Origin: Bacillota bacterium
GTDB taxonomy: Bacteria; Bacillota; Clostridia; Peptostreptococcales; Anaerovoracaceae
DNA length: 51,900 nucleotides
Reading direction: 5' to 3'
Assembly: GCA_017432725.1 (NCBI GenBank)
Contig: JAFRIQ010000039.1
Span: forward strand, 1 to 51,900
Shown here: positions 30,363 through 40,217 of the stretch, in pieces
Position numbering within the stretch: the first letter of the stretch is position 1
Layout: each line of letters opens with the position of its first letter
Program-made: the position numbers and the translations under genes
Notes under the pieces: model-generated
What the model was told of the DNA's origin: nothing
Databases searched by the model: none
What the model saw: the letters and a program-made list of their open reading frames with translations, nothing else

Positions 30363-32900
30363 ATGAAAAAAACCTGGGTCATTATCGTCAATGTATTCAT
30401 CATAATCGCTATGCTGACTTTCGTGGTCCTCTATTCCAACTATGAGAACAGAGTGACGACCGAAAGGCAGATCGAGCATTTCGAAAATACCACAGTCGTC
30501 ATGGAACACGTCACGGAGAACTATCTGGAAGGCGAACAGCGCATATGCGACGTGTGGGCAAGGTACATCAACAGCAAGAACATGACCATAGATGAAGCGG
30601 TTTCCTTCATCCGCATTTCTCACGTGCTTCCCACAGCTTCGGCGCACATCGTATACGTCGATACGCTTTCCGGTCTCTCCACCAGGGCCAAGCCCTATGA
30701 CGCCTCAGACTACTCCGTTTCCTATGGGCGTATAGGCCTTCTGAATGACGTCAGCTGGATCGGAGATATCGGAGAATCCATCAATATTTCCCGCGCATAT
30801 ACGAACCCGGTCAACGGGGAGCAGTCCATTGCATTCTGCAACTATATAGACCTTCTCGATCAGCAGACCGGCGCTCTCCGGAAAGCCATACTGCTTCGCG
30901 TGCTTCCCATATCGGAGCTCGAGCAGAAATGGATCTTCCCGCAGGAAGAGTTCGAGAACGCCGAGCTTTCCCTCATAGACTCGGACGGCGACTATATAAT
31001 CAAAGGCCATTCCTTCAAGAACTCCAGTTTCTTCGAATTTTTCAGATCGTACAATTCCACCACCCCCGCCGAAGCAAACGAACTCTTTGAAAAGGTCACT
31101 TCATCCACAGGGAATCTGACCATGCTCAATTCCCGCGGAGAGGAATGCATCCTCGCCCATACCCCGGTATCCGAAACCAAGGGATGGACGCTTCTGTGTT
31201 TCCTCCCCATGAAGGACCTGAGCGTAAGGACTGAGAACTGGCTGCTCATCAGCGTCGTTTCAGCCGGCCTTCTCATACTGTTCGTATTCGATCTGGCGGT
31301 AATGCTGTACTTCAACAGAAGGCTTCAGGCGGCTGCGAGAGAAGCGGACGCGGCGAGCAAGGCAAAGACCGATTTCCTCTCCACCATGTCTCACGATATC
31401 CGCACGCCTATGAACGCTATCATAGGGCTCACTACTATTGCGGAAAAGAACCTGGACGATACGGAAGCGGTGGGAGAAAACCTGAGGAAGATCACCCTCG
31501 CAAGCAATCACCTCCTCACCCTTATCAACGATATACTCGACATATCCAAGGTCGAGAGCGGAAAACTGAATCTCAGCCCGCAGACCTTCTCCATAGTGGA
31601 GACGGTGGAGAATCTGGTAAATCTGTCCCAGCCCATGGTAAAAGAAAAGAACATCGATTTCAGCATCCACACCAGCCGCATAGAAAGAGAATATCTCTAT
31701 GCCGACCAGCTCAGGCTGAACCAGATATATATCAATATATTATCCAACGCAATTAAATACACTGAGCCCGGCGGACGCGTAAGCGTCGACCTGCGCGAGG
31801 AAGAAAGCGAAAAACCCGGCTGCGTACGTCTTAGCTATGTGGTAGCAGATACGGGCATAGGAATGACTCCGGAATTCATGGAGAACATGTATCAGGCTTT
31901 CTCCCGCCAGACAGACAGCCGAGTGAACACCATACAGGGAACAGGTCTGGGGCTCGCCATAACGAAACAGATGGTAGACCTTATGGAAGGGACCATAGAC
32001 TGCCAGAGCGAGCCGGGTAAAGGCACCACCTTCACCGTTACTCTCGATCTTCCCGTCGCGGAACGTCAGAGAGAAGATATGATGCTCGATCCCATAGACG
32101 TCCTCGTAGTCGACGACGACGAAACCCTCCTGGAGACTGCAGTCGACACCCTCGAATCTCTCGGCGTTACGGCAGAACATGCGGACAGCGGACTTAAAGC
32201 CATAGATATGATCGAAAGACGCAGAAAGGAAGGACGCGCCTACGACGTACTGATCATCGACTGGAAGATGGCGGATATCGACGGCTTGGAAACCATACGC
32301 CGTATCAGAGGCGACCTGGGCATTGACACGCCCATCCTTCTTACCTCAGCTTACGACTGGTCAGACATCGAGGACAAAGCGAAGGATGCCGGAGCCAACG
32401 GCTTCATAAACAAGCCCCTGTTCCGCTCCACGCTTTACGACAGGATCAACGAACTTCTCGGTACCGAATCCAAATCCGTGGAACCCGAGAACGACTACTC
32501 CGACCTGGCAGGACTTAATATCCTCATAGCGGAAGACAACGACATAAACTGGGAGATAATCTCGACCATGCTCGATATGTTCGGCATAACTACGGAGCGC
32601 GCCGAAAACGGACGTATCTGCGTCGAAAAGATGAAGCAGGCTGTGGAGGGCAGCTATGCGCTCATCTTCATGGATATACAGATGCCCGAGATGAACGGAC
32701 TGGACGCCACGAGGACCATACGCAAACTTGAAGACCCCTGGGCTTCTTCCATACCGATAATCGCCATGACGGCGGACGCATTCTCAGAAAATATCACGGA
32801 GTGCCTTAACGCCGGCATGAACGGACATATTGCAAAACCCATAGATATAAAACTTGTTATCAAAGAGATCCGCAGGATCAAGGAGGAAAAAAGATCATGA
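30363..32900 (+). CDS. Hybrid sensor histidine kinase with two receiver domains
   Basis: 845 residues. Membrane helix about 5-25, extracytoplasmic sensor about 26-290, second helix about 293-317. Then HisKA with FLSTMSHDIRTPMNAIIG (phospho-acceptor His344), HATPase with IYINILSNAIKYTEPGG, ADTGIGM and GTGLGLAI, receiver 1 (VVDDDET, Asp633) and receiver 2 (IAEDNDIN, Asp771). No HPt or DNA-binding domain is present, so output must pass to another protein or through diguanylate-free protein contacts. Its stop overlaps the start of a solute-binding lipoprotein gene (ATGA), so that protein is the likely ligand receptor. The second receiver matches canonical phospho-acceptor sites; both look active. 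Confidence 0.94.
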   Translation: MKKTWVIIVNVFIIIAMLTFVVLYSNYENRVTTERQIEHFENTTVVMEHVTENYLEGEQRICDVWARYINSKNMTIDEAVSFIRISHVLPTASAHIVYVDTLSGLSTRAKPYDASDYSVSYGRIGLLNDVSWIGDIGESINISRAYTNPVNGEQSIAFCNYIDLLDQQTGALRKAILLRVLPISELEQKWIFPQEEFENAELSLIDSDGDYIIKGHSFKNSSFFEFFRSYNSTTPAEANELFEKVTSSTGNLTMLNSRGEECILAHTPVSETKGWTLLCFLPMKDLSVRTENWLLISVVSAGLLILFVFDLAVMLYFNRRLQAAAREADAASKAKTDFLSTMSHDIRTPMNAIIGLTTIAEKNLDDTEAVGENLRKITLASNHLLTLINDILDISKVESGKLNLSPQTFSIVETVENLVNLSQPMVKEKNIDFSIHTSRIEREYLYADQLRLNQIYINILSNAIKYTEPGGRVSVDLREEESEKPGCVRLSYVVADTGIGMTPEFMENMYQAFSRQTDSRVNTIQGTGLGLAITKQMVDLMEGTIDCQSEPGKGTTFTVTLDLPVAERQREDMMLDPIDVLVVDDDETLLETAVDTLESLGVTAEHADSGLKAIDMIERRRKEGRAYDVLIIDWKMADIDGLETIRRIRGDLGIDTPILLTSAYDWSDIEDKAKDAGANGFINKPLFRSTLYDRINELLGTESKSVEPENDYSDLAGLNILIAEDNDINWEIISTMLDMFGITTERAENGRICVEKMKQAVEGSYALIFMDIQMPEMNGLDATRTIRKLEDPWASSIPIIAMTADAFSENITECLNAGMNGHIAKPIDIKLVIKEIRRIKEEKRS

Positions 32901-34180
32901 AAAAGATTCTCTGCATCGCTTTAGTTCTTTGCATAGCTCTTTCGATGGCGGCCTGCAGCAAGAAACAGGACGATAAAGCCGGGTTCAAACCTGCCCTCGA
33001 CACAAAGACTGAGTGCAGCATCACCATAGCCGGAAGCTATGACAACTTCGAGGCTCTGGAAGCTGAATTCGACAGATTCAACGAGTTCTATCCAGGCGTG
33101 CAGCTCCGCTACGTAAAGCTGGATGACTACAACAACGTGCTCGGGACAGTGCTGGAAAGCAGCGACAGACCCAACATCTTCTTCTCCTATGCGTGGATGA
33201 TCGGCAGTGAAAAATACGCTTCCGTATACAGTCATATGGAGGACCTGTCAGATAAGAAGCTGGCGCTGGATCTGGACTGCATACGCCCCGGTCTCCTCAG
33301 CCATGACGATCAGGGCCGCGTGATGGTGGTTCCGGTCTTCTCCAGGACCTATGGCATGCTGGTGAACAACGACCTGTTCGAAAAGGAAGGCATAAGCATC
33401 CCGACCACCTGGACAGAACTGCTCGCAGTGTGCGAAGAGTTCAAAAGCAAAGGTTACGCAAGCCCCATCATGGGATACAGCTTGAAATCATCCAGCAGTC
33501 TGATGAACACCGTAGCATATCCGATGTTCGTAGCGACCCTTGCGGAAAATCCCGAAGCGATCGAGCTTGCCAATAACATGGATCCCGCCGCGGGAGAATA
33601 TATGCGTCCTGCGCTGGAAGCGGTAAAGAAGCTCTATGACGACGGATATTACGATCTTGCTGAATGCGATAAGATCGAAGACAACTACACCAAGGTCATC
33701 CTTCGCTTCTTCGAAGGCGACGTTCCCATGATGGCATGCACCGGCGATACGGTATCCGGTACCAAGAAGCGCGAAAGCCAGTCAGAGGCCTTCTCGGCTT
33801 CGCCTTTCGAATACTCCTTCGCTCCCATACCCGCGACTGAGGACGGCGGCTACTTCTTGGACAGCCTTTCCATCGGCTTTTCCGTCAACAAGGACTGCGA
33901 CAATCTGGATATGACAAACGAATTCATGCGCTTCCTCATTTCCACCGATGAACTCAACGCCATGGCAGCCATAAAGCGCCTCGTAACGCCGACCAACGAT
34001 CTGGCCTTAGATTCTGTTTACGCTCCTTTCGGTCAGGTACCTCCCGAGCGCACTCTGACTCCGGAAGTCCTCGGCATAAAGGATCCGCTGACGGTGCAGA
34101 TCCGCGTTGCCGCGTTCCAGGTAGGAAAAGGTGAGATCACCATAGATGAAGCCGTGAAAATGTACGGCAGTTTCAAATAG
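32897..34180 (+). CDS. Solute-binding lipoprotein coupled to the histidine kinase
   Basis: 427 residues. Signal peptide with lipobox SMAAC (Cys20), so it is anchored outside the membrane. The mature part is an ABC sugar-binding fold (family 1): SITIAGSYDNFEALEAEFDRFNEFYPGV in two pieces, then RTYGMLVNNDLFEKEGISIPTTWTELL and the C-terminal lobe with GFSVNKDCDN. No permease or ATPase gene is adjacent, and the start overlaps the kinase stop by 4 nt. The context argues for a sensing role rather than uptake. Ligand unknown, possibly a sugar or oligosaccharide. AAGGAGG lies upstream. Confidence 0.9.
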   Translation: MKKILCIALVLCIALSMAACSKKQDDKAGFKPALDTKTECSITIAGSYDNFEALEAEFDRFNEFYPGVQLRYVKLDDYNNVLGTVLESSDRPNIFFSYAWMIGSEKYASVYSHMEDLSDKKLALDLDCIRPGLLSHDDQGRVMVVPVFSRTYGMLVNNDLFEKEGISIPTTWTELLAVCEEFKSKGYASPIMGYSLKSSSSLMNTVAYPMFVATLAENPEAIELANNMDPAAGEYMRPALEAVKKLYDDGYYDLAECDKIEDNYTKVILRFFEGDVPMMACTGDTVSGTKKRESQSEAFSASPFEYSFAPIPATEDGGYFLDSLSIGFSVNKDCDNLDMTNEFMRFLISTDELNAMAAIKRLVTPTNDLALDSVYAPFGQVPPERTLTPEVLGIKDPLTVQIRVAAFQVGKGEITIDEAVKMYGSFK

Positions 34181-34193
34181 GGATACAAAAACG

Positions 34194-34227
34194 AAGGCTG
34201 CAGCTTTAAAGCTGCAGCCTTTTTTTA
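34194..34227. terminator. Terminator after the kinase/binding-protein pair
   Basis: AAGGCTGCAGCTTTAAAGCTGCAGCCTT palindrome with T7, between convergent genes; works best on the plus strand. Confidence 0.92.
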
Positions 34228-34247
34228 CTTGCCTGATGTTTTCGTTT

Positions 34248-35939
34248 TCAGACTATATCGTATTCTATGGTATCTAAGAAATGGGCCAGGGTCTCTCTGG
34301 CTTTTTCTATTTCTCTGCGGTCCTGTCTTTCCAGTACCCTTTCGAAATCCATCATAGCCCTGTCTATCCTCTCCCTGAGTTCTCCCGAGGCCTCTTCATA
34401 GAGCCTCTCACCCCTGAGGAGCTGAAGCTTGGTCGCTTCCTCATCTCTCGGGTTCTGCTTCAGGTATTCGAGCTTTTTCATCCTCTCTTCAGCTTCTTCT
34501 TCGGAGATCTTGTGCTCTTCGTTCTGCACTATGATCTTTCTCTTGACTCCCGAGGAAAGTACAGTGACTTCCACTTCAAGGAGAGAGTTTACGTCGTAGG
34601 TATATACCAGCTCTATGGCTTCCTGCCCTTTGGGAGCCGGAGGTACGGGAACGGATATCTTTCCGAGAAGCACGTTGTTGCCCGCTATCCTGCTTTCTCC
34701 CTGGAGTATCTTCACGTCCACCCTGGTCTGATTGTCGTGTACCGTATAGAGAGTCTGCCTTCTGCTGACTGGTATGACCGTGTTCCTCTCTATGATGGGC
34801 AGATAATGCCCTGACTCGTCGAAGAGCCCGTTGTATACGGTGACCTCCGTGCCCAGGGTAAAGGGACACACGTCGGTAAGGACCACTTCCCTTATCTCCT
34901 CGTTTCTTTCCTTCATTCCGCACTGCAGAGCCGCTCCCTGGGCTACAGCCATATCGGGATCCACAAGAGCTCCGGGGAAACGCTTGAAGAGCTTAACCAC
35001 GAAATTCTTGACTATGGGAAGCCTGGTAGCTCCGCCCACCAGTATGATGCGGTCTATGTCCTCTATCCTTACGCCTGCATCCCTGATGCTTCTTTCTATG
35101 GGTTTTCTCAGGCGTTCGAGCAGCGGCTGGCAAAGTTCCTCGTATTCGGAAAGGGTATATTTTCTGGAGACTACGCTTCCGTCGACGGTGCAGCTCAGGG
35201 TGACCTCGTTCTTTTCCGCAAAACTGCACTTGGCTGTCTCAGCAGCCTTAAGAACGTCGTTCATGGTCTTGTAATCGAGAGTTTCCGGCGCTACGGCGGA
35301 TTTTTCGAGGAAATCAACGGCAAGGGCCTGGGTGAAGTCCTCTCCTCCCAGGAAATTGTCTCCCGCTACTGCGTGGACTTCCATGACGTTATCGTAAAAT
35401 TCCAGTATGGAAACGTCGAAAGTACCTCCCCCGAGGTCGAACACCAGGCACTTCTCCTGATCGGGAGAACTCCCGATGCCGTGAGCAATGGCCGCCGCGG
35501 TGGGCTCGTTTATGATACGGCTCACCTTGAGACCTGCCAGCTCTCCGGCTTCCTTGGTAGCCTTCCTCTGGAAATCGTTGAAGTATGCCGGAACGCTGAC
35601 TATGGCTTCATCCACTTCGCATCCCAGGAAAGCCTCCGCGTCTTCCTTAAGAGAACGCAGCACAAGGCTCGAAAGCTCTTCAGGAGAGAACTTATGATTA
35701 CCGAGGTTGTATACCTTGCTCGTGCCCATGCTCCTTTTGAAGACGCTGGCCGAACGCAGGGGGTGAAGGTAGGCGTATTCCTTGGCGGTCTTCCCCACCA
35801 GAACGGTGCCCTCATCGTCTATGCTGACCACCGAAGGAGTGAGATATTCACCCAGCCTGTTGGGGATCATCACTGCTTCTCCGTCTCTGAACACGGCAGC
35901 AAGGCTGTTGGTTGTTCCAAGATCTATTCCTATGATCAT
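34248..35939 (-). CDS. HscC-like Hsp70 chaperone
   Basis: 563 residues, near the length of HscC and shorter than DnaK (about 610-640). Nucleotide-binding domain: IIGIDLGTTNSLAAVF, VSVPAYFNDFQRKATKEAGELAGL, IINEPTAAAIAHG, LVFDLGGGTFDVSILEF and LVGGATRLPIV. The substrate-binding part has LGTEV and NTVIPVSR and a short lid; the disordered tail of DnaK is missing. Its start overlaps the stop of the upstream TPR gene (ATGA), so the two are made together. By analogy with E. coli hscC beside djlB/djlC, this is a specialised chaperone with its own J-like partner. Confidence 0.92.
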   Translation of the reverse strand: MIIGIDLGTTNSLAAVFRDGEAVMIPNRLGEYLTPSVVSIDDEGTVLVGKTAKEYAYLHPLRSASVFKRSMGTSKVYNLGNHKFSPEELSSLVLRSLKEDAEAFLGCEVDEAIVSVPAYFNDFQRKATKEAGELAGLKVSRIINEPTAAAIAHGIGSSPDQEKCLVFDLGGGTFDVSILEFYDNVMEVHAVAGDNFLGGEDFTQALAVDFLEKSAVAPETLDYKTMNDVLKAAETAKCSFAEKNEVTLSCTVDGSVVSRKYTLSEYEELCQPLLERLRKPIERSIRDAGVRIEDIDRIILVGGATRLPIVKNFVVKLFKRFPGALVDPDMAVAQGAALQCGMKERNEEIREVVLTDVCPFTLGTEVTVYNGLFDESGHYLPIIERNTVIPVSRRQTLYTVHDNQTRVDVKILQGESRIAGNNVLLGKISVPVPPAPKGQEAIELVYTYDVNSLLEVEVTVLSSGVKRKIIVQNEEHKISEEEAEERMKKLEYLKQNPRDEEATKLQLLRGERLYEEASGELRERIDRAMMDFERVLERQDRREIEKARETLAHFLDTIEYDIV

Positions 35940-38900
35940 TTGTCAAGTCCTTTTGATAAAAGATAATTTTTCATAATGAGGAAATCGGATTCGTCGGGCC
36001 ACTGTTTCTGGAAATCTTCGCACATCTGAAGAGCTGTCTTGTATTTCCCTTCTATGAGAGCCATCTCCGTTTCGAATATATCTGCATCCTTGCAGGAAGG
36101 ATATTTGCAGTTCTCGCAAAGAGGCAGGGTCCTTGCCTTTTCAAGCAGATGCCTTGCTTCTTCCATCCTTCCCGTTATGGCGAGATTCCTGGCCTTCTTC
36201 GTCTCGTAAAGAGCGGCGTAGCGGTGGTTAGGAAGAGCCTCTTTTTCCAGTTCTGTCAGGGCTATGGAAGCGTTCTCTTTCGCCTCCTCGGTCCTTCCTG
36301 CCTTGAACAGGGCGAAGGCGTAGTTTCCGTAGACGTAACTGAGGTCGTTTCCTCTGTCCATAGCGTCCTTTATTTTGCGCTTGGTGATCTTCAGTTCCTG
36401 GGTTACCTTGCGGTCGGTGGAGCCGAATATGATCTCGAGCATATCGTGATCGTCAGGATCCATGACAGCCCACTTGTCTGTATACCAGAGCTTCGCTTTC
36501 AGCTTTTCGCCTTTCATGACGAGCCTCAGGATATCTTTTCCTGCCCAGTCCTTTATCTGGTTCCTGTTAGCCTTCCAGCGCTTCATCACCTTTTCAGCTT
36601 CATCCCAGAGTCCGAACTGCATGCATATCTCGTGCATGTCTCTGTTGGCTCTTGCGTAGCCGTATTTATCGAGCGCCGTCCTTATAGCCTCCAGGGCGTC
36701 GTAGGGTCTTCTGAGCCTTCTGTATACCTGGGCGAGATGGGTGTAATATCTGGACTGGTCTCCTTCCTTGTCCTTAATTATGTCTATGACTTTCAGAGAC
36801 TGCTCCAGAGCCTCCTCGTATCGTCCCAGAGCTTCGTAGACTGTGGAGAGCCTGTAATATCCGTCCAGGACGTCCGGTTCCATCTGCTGTTCTATTAGGA
36901 AGTGCTTCATGGCATTTTCATAGTCGTCCATGTAGAAATAGCACATGCCTACGTAGAAGTGATTGTCCGCAGTGTCGTTTTCCGCAAGAAGCTTCTCGTA
37001 GTATCTCAGGGAGTCGGCTGCCTTTCTGTCAAGGTCGGAATAGTAGATCTCCGCTATCTGTCTCTCCACATCCATGTTGCTTCTCTTGCGTTTCTCGAGC
37101 TTCTGATATATCTCGAGAGAAGTCTTGAGGTCCCCTTCTTTCTTAAGGAGCCAGGCCTTGTAATCAAGAGAAGCGGAATCCTCCGGATCGAACTTGAGTC
37201 CCTTTTCCAGGTATTCCAGTATCTCTTTCCTCGCTATCCTGTTTTCCTTGTCAGCAACGGCTGCTGTAAGGGTGGCTATGCGGTAGTAGACTTCTGTCTC
37301 GAAGCCCACGTACTCGCCCTTCTCTATCTTTTCCGCCACTGCCAGGTACTTGTCCAGAGCTTCCTTCTCGTCTCCGCCTTCGTATTCGAAGAGCATCGCC
37401 TCGCAGGCTTCCACGGAAGCGAAGTCCTTGACTCCGTTGTCGTGGAGATAGTCTATGAGGGCATGAGCATCCTCGTACACGCCGTTCCTGATAAAGATAC
37501 GAAGTTTGTATACGTAGGCCGAAAGATCGCTTCCGTCATTGTTCAGGGCTCTGTCTATGGCATCTAAGGCATCTCTGTCGCGATGGAGCTCGAAATTGCA
37601 TATGCCGCAGAGCATGTATCCGTGGGCAGACCCGGGGTTGTTCTTTATTAGCTTCTTGCTGTATTCGAGAGCCTTTTCGTAATCCCTTCTTCTCATGTAG
37701 ATCTGAGTAAGCTCCGTAAGGGTCTCGCCGTCTGTAGGATCGAAAGCTTCCGCTTCTTCGTATGCTTCCAGAGCTTCAGTTTCCCTGCCCATCTCGTAGA
37801 GGCAGGCTGCCCTTCTGGCCATCATCTCCTGAAGCCTTTTTATGCGCCTGTCTGTCTCGGCGGTGCCGTCGGGTTTCAGTTCCTTAAGATATGCCACCAG
37901 TTTTTCGAGACACGGAAGAGCGGCGGCCGCGTTCCTTACGGACAGATATATCTGGCTCATGAGGTTGTTGTAATCGAATACGTCGTGGTCCTCTTCCTTT
38001 ATACCTTCCGCGATCTTTGCGGCTTCTTCGTTCCTGTCGTTCTGAAGGTAAGCCCATGCAAGATCCAGACGGGTCTTGCTGTCGCTTGGATCGGCATCAA
38101 GCGTTTTTTCATACTTTTCAATGAGGGATGTGTTCCACTCTTTTCTGAGTTCAGCCAGTTCGTAGAGCTGTTTTCTGTCTCCGCCAGCGTCGCTCATCAT
38201 CTCGTGGAGTATCTTAATGGCGTCTTCGAACCTTTCCTGCTTTGCGAGGCTGTAGGAAAGGAGCCTCTTGGCATGAGGCTTGTCGTCATCGAGCTCGATG
38301 GCCTTGCGGCAGCATTCCTCGCAGAGGGCCCACTGTTCTTTTCCGTAATACTCTTCCGCCATCTCCATGACAAGGTAGCCGTTCTGCGGATACTCCGAGC
38401 TGAGCTTCTGCATCTCGCCGAAGAGATCTATATCCTCCATATGCATGCGCCAGCGCAGCTTGAGCGAATCGCCGTAAGGATGCCCTTCGGAGAGTTTTGA
38501 AATATCCTCGAATACGGCGCCCATCTCCTGCCAGGGGGTACGGCATGCCTTGTTGAAGAGCTTTATATATTCGTCGCTGTCGAGTCCGTTCTTTCCCGGA
38601 TAGAAAAGCTCGTAGGGAAGCCTTTCCCCGAGTTTGACTCCGTTGACTATGATGTAATCTATGAAATCCTTGGGATAGTGCTCATAGAGCTCCTCGAGCC
38701 TGTCGAGGAAGGAAAACTCCGAGTCCAGATAGATCCATACCTTCTGGGGCACGTAATAGTAGGTCATGAAATATTCCAGCATAGCCTTCTCGCAGTCGGC
38801 CCTGGTATCTATCGCCACGCAGATATCTTCAGAGATCAGTCTCCTCCATTCTTCCACGTCGCATCTTCTGCTGAGATCTTCGTATATTTCCTTGAGTTCC

Positions 38901-39109
38901 TGTTTCCAGAGTCCAAGGGGGCTGTTATCGACCTCGACCGCCTTTTCCTCAGCGTCGGCCAGTTTCAGGGCTTCCTCGTAGCTTTCTCTGAGAGCCATGA
39001 ATTCTTCCGGCTTATCTTCCGGATTCACGCTCTTGAGTTTTTCTCTGTACGCAGCGGTTATGGCTGCCTTGTCTTTGGTTTCTTCGATTCCGAGTATCTT
39101 CCAATCCAT
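35936..39109 (-). CDS. Large TPR protein with degenerate J domain, HscC partner
   Basis: 1057 residues. Residues 1-52 match a J domain (DWKILGIEETKDKAAITAAYREKL, split here, then ALRESYEEAL), but the HPD tripeptide is replaced by NPE in SVNPEDKPEEF. This is the pattern of DjlB/DjlC-type J-like proteins. The rest is a long array of helical TPR-like units, for example YMLCGICNFELHRDRDALDA and HFYVGMCYFYMDDYENAMKH. A cluster CENCKYPSC near the C-terminus could bind metal. No signal peptide or membrane helix. Likely recruits clients to the adjacent Hsp70. AAGGAT precedes the start. Confidence 0.85.
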   Translation of the reverse strand: MDWKILGIEETKDKAAITAAYREKLKSVNPEDKPEEFMALRESYEEALKLADAEEKAVEVDNSPLGLWKQELKEIYEDLSRRCDVEEWRRLISEDICVAIDTRADCEKAMLEYFMTYYYVPQKVWIYLDSEFSFLDRLEELYEHYPKDFIDYIIVNGVKLGERLPYELFYPGKNGLDSDEYIKLFNKACRTPWQEMGAVFEDISKLSEGHPYGDSLKLRWRMHMEDIDLFGEMQKLSSEYPQNGYLVMEMAEEYYGKEQWALCEECCRKAIELDDDKPHAKRLLSYSLAKQERFEDAIKILHEMMSDAGGDRKQLYELAELRKEWNTSLIEKYEKTLDADPSDSKTRLDLAWAYLQNDRNEEAAKIAEGIKEEDHDVFDYNNLMSQIYLSVRNAAAALPCLEKLVAYLKELKPDGTAETDRRIKRLQEMMARRAACLYEMGRETEALEAYEEAEAFDPTDGETLTELTQIYMRRRDYEKALEYSKKLIKNNPGSAHGYMLCGICNFELHRDRDALDAIDRALNNDGSDLSAYVYKLRIFIRNGVYEDAHALIDYLHDNGVKDFASVEACEAMLFEYEGGDEKEALDKYLAVAEKIEKGEYVGFETEVYYRIATLTAAVADKENRIARKEILEYLEKGLKFDPEDSASLDYKAWLLKKEGDLKTSLEIYQKLEKRKRSNMDVERQIAEIYYSDLDRKAADSLRYYEKLLAENDTADNHFYVGMCYFYMDDYENAMKHFLIEQQMEPDVLDGYYRLSTVYEALGRYEEALEQSLKVIDIIKDKEGDQSRYYTHLAQVYRRLRRPYDALEAIRTALDKYGYARANRDMHEICMQFGLWDEAEKVMKRWKANRNQIKDWAGKDILRLVMKGEKLKAKLWYTDKWAVMDPDDHDMLEIIFGSTDRKVTQELKITKRKIKDAMDRGNDLSYVYGNYAFALFKAGRTEEAKENASIALTELEKEALPNHRYAALYETKKARNLAITGRMEEARHLLEKARTLPLCENCKYPSCKDADIFETEMALIEGKYKTALQMCEDFQKQWPDESDFLIMKNYLLSKGLDK

Positions 39110-39136
39110 ATCCTTCTATCCTTTTTTCAAAATTAT

Positions 39137-39164
39137 GCTCCGGAAGGGCTGGCCATACCGGAGC
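39137..39164 (-). terminator. Weak terminator after the ABC importer
   Basis: GCTCCGG / CCGGAGC stem. On the minus strand it is followed by ATAATTTTG, so the T-run is poor. Confidence 0.4.
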
Positions 39165-39214
39165 AAATATGACATATATGATTATACAACAACAGGGGTA
39201 TATTTGCCCATATC

Positions 39215-40216
39215 CTACAGCAAATGAATGTTTTCCTTTTCGAATACCAGACAGCATTCGTCGCCTACATTGTATATCTTTTTGTTCTTGGGATTGTATT
39301 CCTGGAGCTTTACCAGATGGTCGTCTACCATTACGTGGTAGTTCTGATAGGAACCCATGAAGCATGAAAGCACGACCTTGCACTTAAGGCCGCCCTTATC
39401 GGCAAGAGTCGCCGCTTCGGGACGCAGGACTATGGTCTTTCCGGCTTCGCCGATGTAATCTCCGGGAAGGAAGTTCGCTTCGCCTATGAAGTCGGCTACG
39501 AACTCGTTCTTCGGATGGTAGTAGATCTCCTGAGGAGTTCCCATCTGCTCGACTACGCCGTTGCTCATGACTATGATGTTGTCCGAAAGAGCCATGGCTT
39601 CGGACTGGTCGTGGGTAACGTATATGGCCGTGATACCCACCTCCTGCTGTATGCGCCTGATCTCCGTACGCATGGTGACGCGGAGCTTGGCGTCAAGGTT
39701 CGACAGAGGTTCGTCGAAGAGAAGGACCGAAGGCTCTATGACAAGAGCTCTTGCGAGGGCGACTCTCTGCTGCTGACCTCCGGAGAGCTGGTTGGTCATA
39801 CGGCCTTCCATACCCTCGAGCTCGACCAGCTTGAGTATCCTGGTGACTCTTTCCTTTATCTCGTCTTTGGGAACTTTGCGGAGCTTGAGTCCGTAGGCCA
39901 CGTTGTCGAAAACGTTGTAATGCGGAAGAAGAGCGTAAGACTGGAATACCATAGCCGTATCTCTCTTATCCGGAGTCAGAGCGTTTATGGGCTCGTCTCC
40001 CAGGTATATCTCCCCTTCATCGGGAGATTCGAATCCGGCTATCATACGCAGAGTCGTGGTTTTTCCGCAGCCGGAAGGACCGAGCAGCGTTACGAAGCTG
40101 CCGGGTTCTATGACAAGATCCGTATCCTTTACGGCGTAGAAATCCTTACCCGTCTTGGGATCCTGATATATCTTTGAAATATGTTCAAGGCGGACGCCTT
40201 TTTTCTCTTTAGCCAT
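39215..40216 (-). CDS. ABC importer ATPase (FbpC/PotA family)
   Basis: 333 residues. Walker A LLGPSGCGKTTTLRMIAG, signature LSGGQQQRVALARALV, Walker B LLFDEPLSNLDAKLR and switch His in YVTHDQSEAMAL are intact. A TOBE-like domain follows (about 245-333). It energises the two-domain permease encoded upstream. In this family the cargo is Fe3+, phosphonate, sulfate or polyamine; the neighbouring AfuA/FbpA-like binding protein favours ferric iron or a small anion. AAAGGAGG precedes the start. Confidence 0.93.
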   Translation of the reverse strand: MAKEKKGVRLEHISKIYQDPKTGKDFYAVKDTDLVIEPGSFVTLLGPSGCGKTTTLRMIAGFESPDEGEIYLGDEPINALTPDKRDTAMVFQSYALLPHYNVFDNVAYGLKLRKVPKDEIKERVTRILKLVELEGMEGRMTNQLSGGQQQRVALARALVIEPSVLLFDEPLSNLDAKLRVTMRTEIRRIQQEVGITAIYVTHDQSEAMALSDNIIVMSNGVVEQMGTPQEIYYHPKNEFVADFIGEANFLPGDYIGEAGKTIVLRPEAATLADKGGLKCKVVLSCFMGSYQNYHVMVDDHLVKLQEYNPKNKKIYNVGDECCLVFEKENIHLL

Positions 40217-40217
40217 T

